Assembly: GCF_037094685.1 (NCBI RefSeq)
Contig: NZ_CP146614.1
Span: 4,402,001-4,466,000 of the forward strand
DNA length: 64,000 bases
Origin: Massilia sp. METH4
GTDB lineage: Bacteria > Pseudomonadota > Gammaproteobacteria > Burkholderiales > Burkholderiaceae_D
Direction of reading: 5' to 3'
Part shown: piece by piece, positions 1-9,088 of the stretch
Layout of the letters: the number at the start of each line of letters is the position of its first letter
How positions within the stretch are numbered: the first letter of the stretch is position 1
Notes under the pieces: generated by a model
Told to the model about the DNA's origin: nothing
Seen by the model: only the letters and a program-made list of their open reading frames with translations
Databases searched by the model: none
Made by a program: the position numbers and the translations under genes

Positions 1-1944
1 ATCTTCAAGATCCAGGTCGAGCTGCCGCCCGATATCTCGGAAAAGGACCGCCAGGGCATCCTGCGCTCGATCGACCGCTGCACGGTGAAGAAGGTGGTGC
101 AGCAGGGGCCGGAGTTCGTGATCGAGGAAGTGGAAAACCTCGACGCCGACGCGCAGGCGCTGCTGACGCTGAAGCCGGAAGGCAGCACCTTTATTCCCGG
201 CAAGGACCTGCCGCTGGAACAGACGATCGCCAACATGTCCGGGCTGCTGGCCGGCCTGGGCATCAAGATCGAAATCGCCTCGTGGCGCAATATCGTGCCC
301 AACGTCTGGTCGCTGCATATCCGCGACGCGCATTCGCCGATGTGCTTCACGAACGGCAAGGGCGCCACGAAGGAAAGCGCGCTGGCCTCGGCCCTGGGCG
401 AATACATCGAGCGCCTGAACAACAATCACTTCTACGCCGGCGCGTTCTGGGGCGAGGACATCGCCAACGCGCCCTTCGTGCATTACCCGAACGAGCGCTG
501 GTTCAAGCCCGGCCGGAAGGGCGCGCTGCCGCCCGAGATCCTCGACGACTACTGCCGGGAGATCTACGACCCCGACGGCGAGCTGCTGGGCACCCACCTG
601 TACGACACCAATTCCGGCAACGTGGAGCGCGGCATCTGCTCGCTGCCGTTCGTGCGGCAGTCCGATGGCGCGACCGTGTATTTCCCGTCGAACCTCGTGG
701 AAAACCTGTACGCCAGCAATGGCATGAGCGCCGGTAACACGCTGGCCGAGGCCCAGGTGCAGTGCCTGTCCGAGATCTTCGAGCGGGCCGTGAAGCGCGA
801 GATCCTCGAAGGCGAGATCGCCTTGCCCGACGTGCCGCAGGAAGTGCTGGCCAGGTATCCCGCCATCGTGGCCGGCATCCGCGGCCTGGAGGAGCAGGGC
901 TTCCCCGTGCTGGTCAAGGACGCGTCGCTGGGCGGCGTGTACCCGGTCATGTGCGTAACCCTGATGAATCCGCGCACCGGCGGCGTGTTCGCCTCGTTCG
1001 GCGCACATCCCAGCTTCGAGGTGGCGCTGGAGCGCAGCCTGACGGAATTGCTCCAGGGCCGCAGCTTCGAAGGCTTGAACGACCTGCCGGCGCCCACCTT
1101 CGCCAGCGAGGCGGTGCAGGAACCCTACAACTTCGTCGAGCACTTCATCGATTCGAGCGGCGTGGTGTCCTGGCGCTTCTTCAGCGCCAGGGCCGACTAC
1201 GACTTCGTCGAATGGGATTTTTCGGGGCACGGCGAGGATTCGAACGCCCAGGAAGCGGCAACGCTGCTGGGCATGCTCGAAGAAGCCGGCAAGGAAGTCT
1301 ACATGGCCGTGTACGACGAACTGGGGGCCACGGCCTGCCGCATCCTCGTGCCCGGTTATTCCGAGGTGTATCCGGTCGAAGACCTGGTGTGGGACAACAC
1401 CAACAAGTCGCTGCTGTTCCGTGAAGACATCCTGAACCTGCACCGCCTCGATGACGAGCGCCTGGCCGATCTGCTCGACCGCCTGGAAAACAACGAGCTG
1501 GACGAGTACTCCGACATCGCCACCCTGATCGGCATCGAATTCGACGAGAACACGGACTGGGGCCAGTTGACGGTGCTGGAATTGCGCCTCCTGATCAACC
1601 TCGCCCTGAAGCGCTTCGAGGAAGCCCGCGAGCTGGTCGGCGCCTTCCTGCAATATAACGACAACACCGTGGAACGCCGCCTGTTCTACCAGGCGCTGAA
1701 CGTGGTGCTGGAAGTGACCCTCGACGATGAGCTGGAAATGGCCGACTACGAGGCCAACTTCCGCCGCATGTTCGGCAACCCGCGCATGGACGCGGCGCTC
1801 GGTTCCATCGACGGCACCGTGCGCTTTCATGGGCTCACGCCGACCAGCATGGCGCTGGAAGGGCTGGACCGCCACCATCGCCTGATCGACAGCTACCGCA
1901 AACTGCACGTGGCGCGCGCCGCCGCGGCCGGGAGAAAGCAATGA
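1..1944 (+). CDS. OsmC-YcaO fusion protein, 5' end outside the window
   Basis: The reading frame is open from base 1, so the annotated methionine-like GTG at 85 is internal and the gene starts upstream. The first ~30 visible residues (ending DRCTVKKVV) look like the C-terminal part of an OsmC fold, which carries a reactive cysteine at this point. The rest is a full-length YcaO domain with ATP-site segments such as ALASALGEYIERL (about residue 125 of the visible part) and AEAQVQCLSEIFERAVKREI. YcaO proteins activate amide carbonyls with ATP; the E. coli relative is linked to ribosomal protein S12 methylthiolation. The fusion with OsmC is a known proteobacterial architecture, and its substrate is not settled. 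The stop overlaps the start of the next small gene by 4 bases (ATGA), so the two are probably translationally coupled. Confidence 0.88.
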   Translation: MFKIQVELPPDISEKDRQGILRSIDRCTVKKVVQQGPEFVIEEVENLDADAQALLTLKPEGSTFIPGKDLPLEQTIANMSGLLAGLGIKIEIASWRNIVPNVWSLHIRDAHSPMCFTNGKGATKESALASALGEYIERLNNNHFYAGAFWGEDIANAPFVHYPNERWFKPGRKGALPPEILDDYCREIYDPDGELLGTHLYDTNSGNVERGICSLPFVRQSDGATVYFPSNLVENLYASNGMSAGNTLAEAQVQCLSEIFERAVKREILEGEIALPDVPQEVLARYPAIVAGIRGLEEQGFPVLVKDASLGGVYPVMCVTLMNPRTGGVFASFGAHPSFEVALERSLTELLQGRSFEGLNDLPAPTFASEAVQEPYNFVEHFIDSSGVVSWRFFSARADYDFVEWDFSGHGEDSNAQEAATLLGMLEEAGKEVYMAVYDELGATACRILVPGYSEVYPVEDLVWDNTNKSLLFREDILNLHRLDDERLADLLDRLENNELDEYSDIATLIGIEFDENTDWGQLTVLELRLLINLALKRFEEARELVGAFLQYNDNTVERRLFYQALNVVLEVTLDDELEMADYEANFRRMFGNPRMDAALGSIDGTVRFHGLTPTSMALEGLDRHHRLIDSYRKLHVARAAAAGRKQ

Positions 1945-2168
1945 CCGTCTTCGCCATGCCCGTGTTCGACGCCACCGTCGTCTTCGAGGGCCAGGAACTG
2001 TTCAAGGGCCGCGGCGCGGCCAGCATGTGGGCCGAGAAGCTGGCCGCCGAGCTGGGCAGCCCCGTCACCGTCGAAAAGATCGGCACGGGCTGGGCCCTGT
2101 GCGGCAATGTGGACGGTACCGACTGCCGCTGGGGCATTCTCGGGCAGCGCCTGAAGCGGATGGAGTAG
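1941..2168 (+). CDS. Small conserved-looking protein coupled to the YcaO gene
   Basis: This 75-residue ORF begins at an ATG that overlaps the YcaO stop codon in an ATGA quartet, a strong sign of translational coupling. The product is soluble, without signal peptide or membrane segment, and contains two cysteines (in ALCGN and DCRWG) and two tryptophans. I do not recognise a family. Its fixed position suggests a partner or accessory role for the OsmC-YcaO protein, but that is inference from context only. The codon usage matches its neighbours. Confidence 0.7.
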   Translation: MTVFAMPVFDATVVFEGQELFKGRGAASMWAEKLAAELGSPVTVEKIGTGWALCGNVDGTDCRWGILGQRLKRME

Positions 2169-2248
2169 GAGATTCATTCCGGCCTGGAGGCTGCCCAGGC
2201 AGGGACAGGCCGATTGATGCGGGGTTGACACACCTATCCACCGCCTCA

Positions 2249-2264
2249 CGCAACTAAAGTTGCG
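2249..2264. promoter_or_regulatory. Short perfect palindrome in promoter region of the GGDEF-EAL gene
   Basis: CGCAACTAAAGTTGCG has 7-bp arms around AA. It lies downstream of a perfect -35-like TTGACA (2225-2230) and about 190 bp before the GGDEF-EAL start. It could be an operator or a small hairpin. Apart from this, the 2169-2452 gap shows nothing convincing. Confidence 0.3.
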
Positions 2265-2452
2265 GTATGGAATCATTGGTGTTACTGTTGGTCTCGTCGG
2301 AACAGCCCAGCAAGCGCATTCCGACGCCGTAGTGCGCCCGCACGCGCAGGATGGCCGGCATCCGATGCCGCGCACATCGACCTCCCGAACCGCTCGCACC
2401 CGCGACCCATCGTTCGTTCCCGACACCTCTGCATAGAGCCATCCGCTGGACG

Positions 2453-4834
2453 ATGAACGCCATGCCACAACCCGACTTTCCGACCCTTGGCGCCATCTGG
2501 TCGACAGGCGCCGACGGCGCCTTCCGTTCCCTGCACGAACACCATCCCGGCCTGCTCGGCGCGGCTGCTGGGCAACGGCTGGTGGACTGGCTGGCGAACG
2601 AACGCCTGCGGGCAGACTCCGTTCACGTTGCCGCGCTGGGCGCCGCGCTCGCGGCGGGCGAGGCGTTCCAGCAGCCATTGCGGCTGGTCGCGGTGGACGG
2701 GCATGTCCGCCATCTGCTCGTGACGGGGATTCCGGCGGGCGAGGGCACCGTGTGCTTCAGCGGCGCGATCATCGACCTGACGGCGCACCAGCACGCGCTC
2801 GACGGGGCACGGCGCAGCGCCGCCGAACACCGCCTGATCATCGACCATAGCGACGACCTGATCGCGCACTGCGGAGCGGACGGGCGCTACCTGCACATCT
2901 CTGCTTCGTACACCCGCCTGTTCGGATGGCGGCCGGAACAGATGATCGGCCGGCCCGTCATCGATTTCCTGCATCCGGACGACCAGGGTGCCGCGCGCGC
3001 CGCGCTCGAGTATCTGGTCACCCCTGAAGCCAGGCCGCTCGTGACCGAGGTGCGCAAGCGCAGCGCCAGCGGCGAATACATACAGCTCAGCACGAAGACC
3101 TGCCCCATCTTCGACCCGGCCGACGGCCGCAGTCTCGGCATGGTACTGGTTTCCCGCGACATCACCGAAGAGCAGGAGATGCGGCGCCAGCTGCAGGCCA
3201 TGGCGCGCGACAAGCTGGCGCTGGTGGAGAGCATCAACGACGGGTTCTTTTCCGTGAATGCCGACTGGGTCATCACCTACTGCAACCAGCGGGCGGCGGC
3301 GTTCGTGGGCGCCGGTCGCGAAGCGGTACTGGGCAAGCGCGTCTGGGATGTGGCTCCCGGGCTCGCCGAATCCGTCGTCGGCGCAAACCTGCGGCAGGCG
3401 ATGGCCACGCGCCAGAGCATCAGTTTCGAGGAATTCTACGAGCCCAACGGCGTCTGGCTGAGCGAGCGGATCTATGCGTATGCGGATGGCCTGTCGGTGT
3501 TCTTCCACGATATCTCCGAGCGCAAGGTCGCGGAAGCGAAGCTCGAAGAGCTGGCCACCCGCGACAGCCTGACGGGATTGCCGAACCGGGCGTGGATCAA
3601 CGAGCGCATCGATGCGATGCTGGCCTCGCCCGAGAGCCGGGCGCTGACCACGGTCTTCTTCATCGACCTGAACCGCTTCAAGGAGATCAACGATTCAATG
3701 GGCCATGCCACGGGCGATATCCTGCTGCGGCAGGTCAGCGAACGGCTCAAGAAATGCATGCGCCCCGGCGACGCGGTGGCGCGCCTGGGGGGCGACGAAT
3801 TCGTCGTCGCGGCAAGCTGCGTGGGCCGTGAAGCCGCGACGGCGATCGCGCAGCGGCTGCTGACGGCCTTGCGGGCACCGTTCCACGCCGACGGCCTCGA
3901 AATGTCGATCGGCGCCTCGATCGGCATCTGCCAGGCCTCGGGCGACGCGGCAAGCACGCAGCAGCTGTTCCAGAGCGCGGACACCGCGATGTACAAGGCC
4001 AAGGCGGCCGGCACCGGCTCGTTCGAATTCTTCGAGCCGTCGATGTGCGCCGAGGCGAAGCGGCGGCTGCAGCTGGAGATGGCCCTGAACCGGGCGCTGG
4101 ACCTGCAACAGTTCCAGGTGCATTACCAGCCGCGGATCGACCTGCGCCGCAGGCGCGTGCTCGGCATGGAAGCGCTGCTGCGCTGGCACCATCCGGAACT
4201 GGGCCACGTCTCGCCGCTCGAATTCATTCCGCTGGCGGAGGAGCGCGGCCAGATCGAGGCCATCGGGGCCTGGGTGCTCGGCGAGGCATGCCGCAGCCTC
4301 AAGCGCCTCGAGGAGCGTTTCGGGCTCGGGCTCAGCGTGTCCATCAACGTCTCGGCGCGCCAGCTGCGCTCCTGCGCCTTTGCAGACCAGGTGCTGCATG
4401 CGGTGAACGGGGCGGGGCTGTCGCCGGGCTCCGTCGAACTGGAAGTGACGGAAAGCGCGCTGATCGTCGACCTGGCGCAGTCGGCCGAGACGCTGCTCGG
4501 GCTGAAGCAGCAGGGCATCAAGCTGTCGCTGGACGATTTCGGCACCGGCTACTCGAGCATGTCCTACCTCCGGCAACTGCCGGTGGACGTGCTCAAGCTC
4601 GACCGTACTTTCGTCAACCAGGATGTGAACGACCTGGGTCTCGTATCGGCAATGATCGACATGGCGCATGCGCTCGATCTTTCCGTGGTGGCGGAAGGGA
4701 TCGAAAGCGTGGAGCTCATGGAAAAGCTGCAAGCGATCGGTTGCGACGAAGGGCAGGGATACCTGTTCGCGAAACCGATGCCGCTTGCCGACATCGAACG
4801 GTACCTGGCCGAGGTCGGGGAAAGCGCGCGCTGA
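2453..4834 (+). CDS. PAS-PAS-GGDEF-EAL cyclic-di-GMP protein
   Basis: The 793-residue product has no clear membrane segment. Two PAS domains lie at about 120-250 and 260-370. A GGDEF domain follows at about 375-535, with the intact active-site motif (RLGGDEFVV, about residue 444). An EAL domain follows at about 550-785, with GMEALLRW (about 571), the DDFGTGYSS signature and the LKLDRTFV strand. Both catalytic signatures look intact, so diguanylate cyclase and phosphodiesterase activity are both possible; in such hybrids the EAL activity often dominates. The PAS pair probably senses a small ligand or redox cue. The start at 2453 (MNAMPQPDF) is chosen because the upstream in-frame extension looks like translated non-coding sequence. 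The gene is monocistronic and convergent with the next. Confidence 0.9.
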   Translation: MNAMPQPDFPTLGAIWSTGADGAFRSLHEHHPGLLGAAAGQRLVDWLANERLRADSVHVAALGAALAAGEAFQQPLRLVAVDGHVRHLLVTGIPAGEGTVCFSGAIIDLTAHQHALDGARRSAAEHRLIIDHSDDLIAHCGADGRYLHISASYTRLFGWRPEQMIGRPVIDFLHPDDQGAARAALEYLVTPEARPLVTEVRKRSASGEYIQLSTKTCPIFDPADGRSLGMVLVSRDITEEQEMRRQLQAMARDKLALVESINDGFFSVNADWVITYCNQRAAAFVGAGREAVLGKRVWDVAPGLAESVVGANLRQAMATRQSISFEEFYEPNGVWLSERIYAYADGLSVFFHDISERKVAEAKLEELATRDSLTGLPNRAWINERIDAMLASPESRALTTVFFIDLNRFKEINDSMGHATGDILLRQVSERLKKCMRPGDAVARLGGDEFVVAASCVGREAATAIAQRLLTALRAPFHADGLEMSIGASIGICQASGDAASTQQLFQSADTAMYKAKAAGTGSFEFFEPSMCAEAKRRLQLEMALNRALDLQQFQVHYQPRIDLRRRRVLGMEALLRWHHPELGHVSPLEFIPLAEERGQIEAIGAWVLGEACRSLKRLEERFGLGLSVSINVSARQLRSCAFADQVLHAVNGAGLSPGSVELEVTESALIVDLAQSAETLLGLKQQGIKLSLDDFGTGYSSMSYLRQLPVDVLKLDRTFVNQDVNDLGLVSAMIDMAHALDLSVVAEGIESVELMEKLQAIGCDEGQGYLFAKPMPLADIERYLAEVGESAR

Positions 4835-4857
4835 CTGGTGGCCGGCGGCTCCGCGCG

Positions 4858-5325
4858 CTATGCGGACCTGCTTCGCGGGTGCCACGCGCGCGGCCGGAAA
4901 GCGGCGCGGCGGACCGGCGCGCTGGCCACGCGCCAGCCCAGCCACGCCATCGGACCGAAGGCGAGATTGAGGTCGAGGACCTGGAACCAGAAGGGCGCGT
5001 CGAGCACCAGCACGCTGGCGATGCCGGCCGACAGGAAGGTGAAGCCGATGGCGAGCGCGCTGATGAGCCCATGGCCCGGCGCCAGCCGCGCCGCCACCGC
5101 GGCACCGGCAAAGGCCCCGGCGGCATGCGCGGCGAGCAGGGCCGGATAGGCCATCGAGCCCGGCACGGCCATCGCCGCGATGAAGCGTTCGGCCAGCAGG
5201 CTGCCTTCCTCGGGCAGCGGCAGCGGCAGGCCGGCCATGGCGAGGATCGCCGCGCCGACGGCGAGGCCCGCGCAGCAACCCGCGATGAAGGCGAGAAGGG
5301 TGGAGAGCAATTGGCGCATGGGCAT
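4858..5325 (-). CDS. Small integral membrane protein of unknown function
   Basis: The 155-residue protein has about four hydrophobic segments (roughly residues 5-30, 58-82, 85-108 and 115-135). The first resembles an uncleaved signal anchor. No catalytic or transport motif is recognisable; it resembles generic small four-helix inner-membrane proteins. The gene converges with the GGDEF-EAL gene (24-bp gap). A GAGGA ribosome-binding site precedes the start, and a 27-bp dyad (5340-5366) lies just upstream of it, so expression may be controlled by a repressor or an RNA hairpin. Confidence 0.65.
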   Translation of the reverse strand: MPMRQLLSTLLAFIAGCCAGLAVGAAILAMAGLPLPLPEEGSLLAERFIAAMAVPGSMAYPALLAAHAAGAFAGAAVAARLAPGHGLISALAIGFTFLSAGIASVLVLDAPFWFQVLDLNLAFGPMAWLGWRVASAPVRRAAFRPRAWHPRSRSA

Positions 5326-5339
5326 CCTCAGTCAATTCT

Positions 5340-5366
5340 TGTAGCGTGGTTCGGTTGCACGCTACA
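5340..5366. promoter_or_regulatory. 27-bp dyad symmetry upstream of the small membrane protein gene
   Basis: TGTAGCGTG and CACGCTACA form perfect 9-bp arms around a 9-base spacer. The dyad lies 15 bp upstream of the ATG at 5325 (minus strand). It suits a dimeric repressor operator or a 5'-UTR hairpin. The regulator is unknown. Confidence 0.45.
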
Positions 5367-5487
5367 GGGTGAATATGTCCGGCGTATGACTTGAGGAAGC
5401 GGCGGCACGCCAAGGAAGCACCCGGATTCTCCAGTCCCGTGCATCCCAGGTATCCACCAAAGCAATACCCCCGACAGCGCAAAGTGA

Positions 5488-5533
5488 TTGACGCGAAGGA
5501 TGGCGGTTAATAATATAACCGTAATTCTGATTT
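5488..5533 (+). promoter_or_regulatory. Sigma-70-type promoter with operator motif (site A) for the monooxygenase operon
   Basis: TTGACG (5488-5493), a 17-base spacer and TAATAT (5511-5516) form a good promoter. Overlapping and following the -10 is ATAACCGTAATTCTGATTT (5515-5533). The same pattern, ATAA-N6-TTCTRATTY, recurs at 12422 and 17205, and in reverse at 9695. A perfect inverted repeat CGGTTA-N6-TAACCG also spans 5504-5521. The position suits repression by a dimeric regulator. Confidence 0.5.
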
Positions 5534-5574
5534 TACTTAGAAGCGTCCAAACACTCATCAGCAAAGGGCTTCCC

Positions 5575-6669
5575 ATGCGTTTCTCCGTCTTCCTCAACGC
5601 GCGCACGATGCGTGCCGACGCCGACAAGCAACTGATCACCGACCTGGAGGAGCACGCCCTGCTGGCCGGCGAACTGGGCTTCGACGCCATCTTCCTGCCC
5701 GACCACCATTTCAACGGCTACATGCCGGTGGCCAGCGACAGCTACATGTTCGCCTCCTACCTGGCGGCCAAGCTGCCGGACATGCATTTCGGCTTTTCCG
5801 TCACGTCGGTGCCGCTGCACCACCCGGTGCGTTTCGTCGAACGCATCAACATCCTCGACCACCTGACGAAGGGCAAGCTGCTGGTCGGCATCGGCTCGGG
5901 CACCACGCCGGAAGAGATGATCGGCTTCGGCGTGAACTACAAGGATGCCGGCCGCATCGCCGAGGAAAACCTGCAGGCGGCCGAAGCGCTGTGGAACAAG
6001 ACGGTCGATGACGCGCCGGTCGAGCTGGATGGCTTCCACAAGGGCCGCGTGCTGCAGCGCATCGCGCCGGCGCCGTATGGCGAAAAGCATGCGCGGCTGA
6101 TGCCGGTGGCGATGAAGGAAAGCAGCACCACGCGCGCGGCCGTCAACGGCTGGCCGGCCTTTATCCCCGCGTTCACGCCGCCGAAGATCGGCGGCACGGA
6201 ACCGCTCAGCCACGTCAAAAAATACTTCCGCAGCTACCACGAGCAGCTGCTGGCCGCCGGCCACCCGGCCGACACGGTGGCCGATGCGCTGTCGTGGACC
6301 ACGCACAGCTACCAGTGCGTGCACCTGGCGCCCACCGACGAACAGGCGCACAAGGAAGTGCTGGAAATCCTGACCTCGTACCAGGAAGCCATCGAACGCG
6401 AGGCGGCCTTCAACGCCAGGGCCGAAGCGGACGAGGCAAACCGGAAGACCGACCGCACGAACAACGCGCTGACCGAGGAATGGATGGCCACCTGGTGCCT
6501 GTACGGCAGCCCGGAAACCGTGATCGGGAAACTGCGGGACTACCAGGAAGTCGGCATCGGCAATATCCTGTGCGGCACGGTGACCGGCCCGTTGACGGAA
6601 AAGCGCCTGGCCTATGCGAACCAGACGCTGCGCCTGCTGGCCGAACACGTGCTGCCAGCCTTCAAGTGA
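5575..6669 (+). CDS. Luciferase-like (LLM class) flavin-dependent monooxygenase
   Basis: This 364-residue protein belongs to the bacterial luciferase-like TIM-barrel family. Family features include the N-terminal strand with FLPDHHFNGY, the VTSVPLHHPVR block and the KGKLLVGIGSGTTPEEMIGFG flavin/phosphate region. Such enzymes use FMNH2 delivered by a separate reductase to hydroxylate or oxidatively cleave an organic substrate. A reductase gene lies two genes downstream in the same operon (9085-9693), which fits a two-component system. The start at 5575 (MRFSVFL) is preferred: it has AAAGGG upstream, and the longer frame would run through the promoter. Context points to an aglycone or related aromatic substrate, but the substrate is not determinable from sequence. 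Confidence 0.85.
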   Translation: MRFSVFLNARTMRADADKQLITDLEEHALLAGELGFDAIFLPDHHFNGYMPVASDSYMFASYLAAKLPDMHFGFSVTSVPLHHPVRFVERINILDHLTKGKLLVGIGSGTTPEEMIGFGVNYKDAGRIAEENLQAAEALWNKTVDDAPVELDGFHKGRVLQRIAPAPYGEKHARLMPVAMKESSTTRAAVNGWPAFIPAFTPPKIGGTEPLSHVKKYFRSYHEQLLAAGHPADTVADALSWTTHSYQCVHLAPTDEQAHKEVLEILTSYQEAIEREAAFNARAEADEANRKTDRTNNALTEEWMATWCLYGSPETVIGKLRDYQEVGIGNILCGTVTGPLTEKRLAYANQTLRLLAEHVLPAFK

Positions 6670-6694
6670 CGCGCCGCCTGCCGTGGAGAACACC

Positions 6695-9088
6695 ATGACG
6701 AGAGAGCTGACCATCGACGAGATGGCGACGCTGACCGCCGGCGCGACGATGTGGACCACGCCGGCCATCCTTGACGCCGGCATTCCCTCGCTGGCGATGG
6801 CGGACGGGCCGATGGGCGTGGCCGGCGCGCGGATCGACGAGCGTGACGTCTCGCTGCTCACGCCGGCGCCCATCGCGCTGGGCGCGAGCTGGGACCCGGC
6901 GCTGGTGCAAAGGGTAGGGCGGCTGGTCGGCGGCGAGGCGATCCGCCGCAATGTCGACCTGATGCTGGCGCCGAACCTGAACCTGGCGCGCAGCCCGCTG
7001 GCCGGCCGCGCCTTCGAGTACTTCTCCGAAGATCCCGTGCTGACGGGCACGCTGGGCGCCGCCTGGGTGCAGGGTTGCCAGTCCGTCGGCACGGGCGCGG
7101 TCGCCAAGCACCTCGTCTGCAACGACAGCGAGACGGAGCGCGACCGCATGAATGCCGTCGTCGACGAGCGCACGCTGCGCGAAGTCTATCTGCTGCCGTT
7201 CGAGATGGCGGCGGCGGCGGGATGCGCCGGCATGCTCACGGCGTACAACCGCGTCAACGGCCAATGGTGCGCCGAAGCGGGGCCGGTGGTGCGCGACATC
7301 GTGAAGGACGAGTGGCGTTTCCCCGGCGTGTTCATGAGCGACTGGTTCGGCACGCATTCCACGGTGGGCTCGCTGGCCGGCGGCCTCGACCTGGAAATGC
7401 CGGGGCCGGCGCGCTTTCTCGGTGCGCGCAGCGCCGGCGCCGTGGCCGAAGGGCAGGTGCCGCTGGCACGCCTGCAAGACGCGGCGCAGCGCGTGGCCGA
7501 CACCGCGCGGCGCTTCGGCGCCGGCAAAGGCCAGCCGCTCGACGATGCCGCCGCGACCGAACTGCTGGTCGAAGCGGCAGCCGCCGGCTTCACGCTGGTG
7601 CGCAATGAAGGTGCCATGCTGCCGCTCGATCCGGCGAAGCGGCAGCGCATCGCCGTGATCGGCCCGAACGCCAGCGCGCCATGCTTCCAGGGCGGCACCT
7701 TCGCCAAGATCGCCGTCAAGCCCGATGCCGTGCTGCCGATCGATGCGCTGCGCGTGCGCTTCGGCGACGCCATCGCCAGCTACACGCCGGGTGTCGATCC
7801 GCAGCCGAAGCTGCCGCGCATGCCGGTGCGGCCGGCGCGCGCGCTCGACGATGGCTGCACGCGCGGCATGACGATCGAGTACTTCGACAATGCCGACCTG
7901 GCCGGCCGGCCCGTGCTGAGCGAGACGCGCGACACCAATTCGCTGACCTGGTTCCACGGCGTGCATGAAGCCGGCGCCTTCCAGGTCGCGGCGGGCACGC
8001 GCGCCAGCGGCCTGTTCACCGCCACCGAAAGCGGCGAGCACCGCTTCCACGTGGGCGGTACCGGCGCCCTGCGCCTGCTGGTCGACGGCGAGGAAGTCTT
8101 CCGCCGCGACGAACAGCTGGCGCCGGGCGACGTGATGGGGCGCCTGAAGAGCGGCGATGCCGACAGCGTCGTTATCCCGCTGGAGGGCGGCCGCACGGTG
8201 GAAGTCGTCGTCGAGCTGCGTTACACGCCGGCCCGCTGCCAGGGCCTGTGGTACGGCGTGCGCGCGCCCGGCACCGCCGCGGCGATGATGGCTGCCGCCG
8301 TGCAGGCAGCCCGCGACGCCGACACCGTCATCCTGGTGGTCGGCGAGACGTCCGATGCCAGCGTGGAGAGCAAGGACCGCGCCGATACCTGCCTGCCGTT
8401 CGAGCAGCTTGCCCTGATCGAACGGGTGTGCGCGGCCAATGCGAACACGGTGGTCGTCACCAATGTCGGCCATGCGTTCGACACGCGCTGGGAAACGCAG
8501 GCGAGGGCAGTGCTGCACTGCTGGTACCCGGGCCAGGAATTCGGCGCCGCGCTGGCCCAGGTGCTGGCCGGCGACCGCGAACCGGGCGGGCGCATGCCCG
8601 TCACGATCGCCCGCGACGATGCCGACTACCCGGCGTTGTCGCTGCGGCCGGACGCGCGGGGCGACCTGCACTACAGCGATGGCGTGCGCGTCGGCTATCG
8701 GGGCCTGGCCGCGCGCGGCGTTGCGCCGCGCCAGCCGTTCGGCGGCGGCCGCGGTTATGCCGAGTTCCACCTGCGCGATGCCGCCGTGCGCGAAGCGGCC
8801 GGCGGCTGCGAGGTCACCGTCACGCTGCGCAATACCAGCACGCGCGGCGGCGCCGAGGTCGTACAGGTGTACCGCACCGTACCCGAGCTGGCGCTGGTCG
8901 GCTACGCCAAGGCGTGGCTGGAGGCAGGCGCGGCGACAAGCGTCGTCATACCCGTTCCGCTGCGCCGCCTGCAAACGTGGCGCGATGGCTGGCGCACGCT
9001 GGAGGGGCCGATCCACCTGCTGGTGGGCCATTCCAGCGCCGACCTGCCGCTGTCGGTATCCATCACCATCCAAGGAGACAAATCGTGA
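6695..9088 (+). CDS. Glycoside hydrolase family 3 beta-glucosidase with PA14 insert
   Basis: This 797-residue enzyme has the GH3 layout. An N-terminal barrel carries the nucleophile aspartate in VFMSDWFGTH (about residue 214). The alpha/beta-sandwich domain carries the general acid glutamate region VESKDRADTCLP (about 557). A C-terminal fibronectin-III-like domain completes it. A PA14 domain (about 390-525, starting GMTIEYFDN) is inserted in the sandwich domain, as in known PA14-type beta-glucosidases, where it shapes the substrate pocket. No signal peptide is visible, so it is probably cytoplasmic and acts on imported glucosides. It starts 25 bases after the monooxygenase gene with GGAGA before the ATG, and its TGA overlaps the GTG of the next gene. 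It probably removes O-linked glucose. Confidence 0.92.
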   Translation: MTRELTIDEMATLTAGATMWTTPAILDAGIPSLAMADGPMGVAGARIDERDVSLLTPAPIALGASWDPALVQRVGRLVGGEAIRRNVDLMLAPNLNLARSPLAGRAFEYFSEDPVLTGTLGAAWVQGCQSVGTGAVAKHLVCNDSETERDRMNAVVDERTLREVYLLPFEMAAAAGCAGMLTAYNRVNGQWCAEAGPVVRDIVKDEWRFPGVFMSDWFGTHSTVGSLAGGLDLEMPGPARFLGARSAGAVAEGQVPLARLQDAAQRVADTARRFGAGKGQPLDDAAATELLVEAAAAGFTLVRNEGAMLPLDPAKRQRIAVIGPNASAPCFQGGTFAKIAVKPDAVLPIDALRVRFGDAIASYTPGVDPQPKLPRMPVRPARALDDGCTRGMTIEYFDNADLAGRPVLSETRDTNSLTWFHGVHEAGAFQVAAGTRASGLFTATESGEHRFHVGGTGALRLLVDGEEVFRRDEQLAPGDVMGRLKSGDADSVVIPLEGGRTVEVVVELRYTPARCQGLWYGVRAPGTAAAMMAAAVQAARDADTVILVVGETSDASVESKDRADTCLPFEQLALIERVCAANANTVVVTNVGHAFDTRWETQARAVLHCWYPGQEFGAALAQVLAGDREPGGRMPVTIARDDADYPALSLRPDARGDLHYSDGVRVGYRGLAARGVAPRQPFGGGRGYAEFHLRDAAVREAAGGCEVTVTLRNTSTRGGAEVVQVYRTVPELALVGYAKAWLEAGAATSVVIPVPLRRLQTWRDGWRTLEGPIHLLVGHSSADLPLSVSITIQGDKS

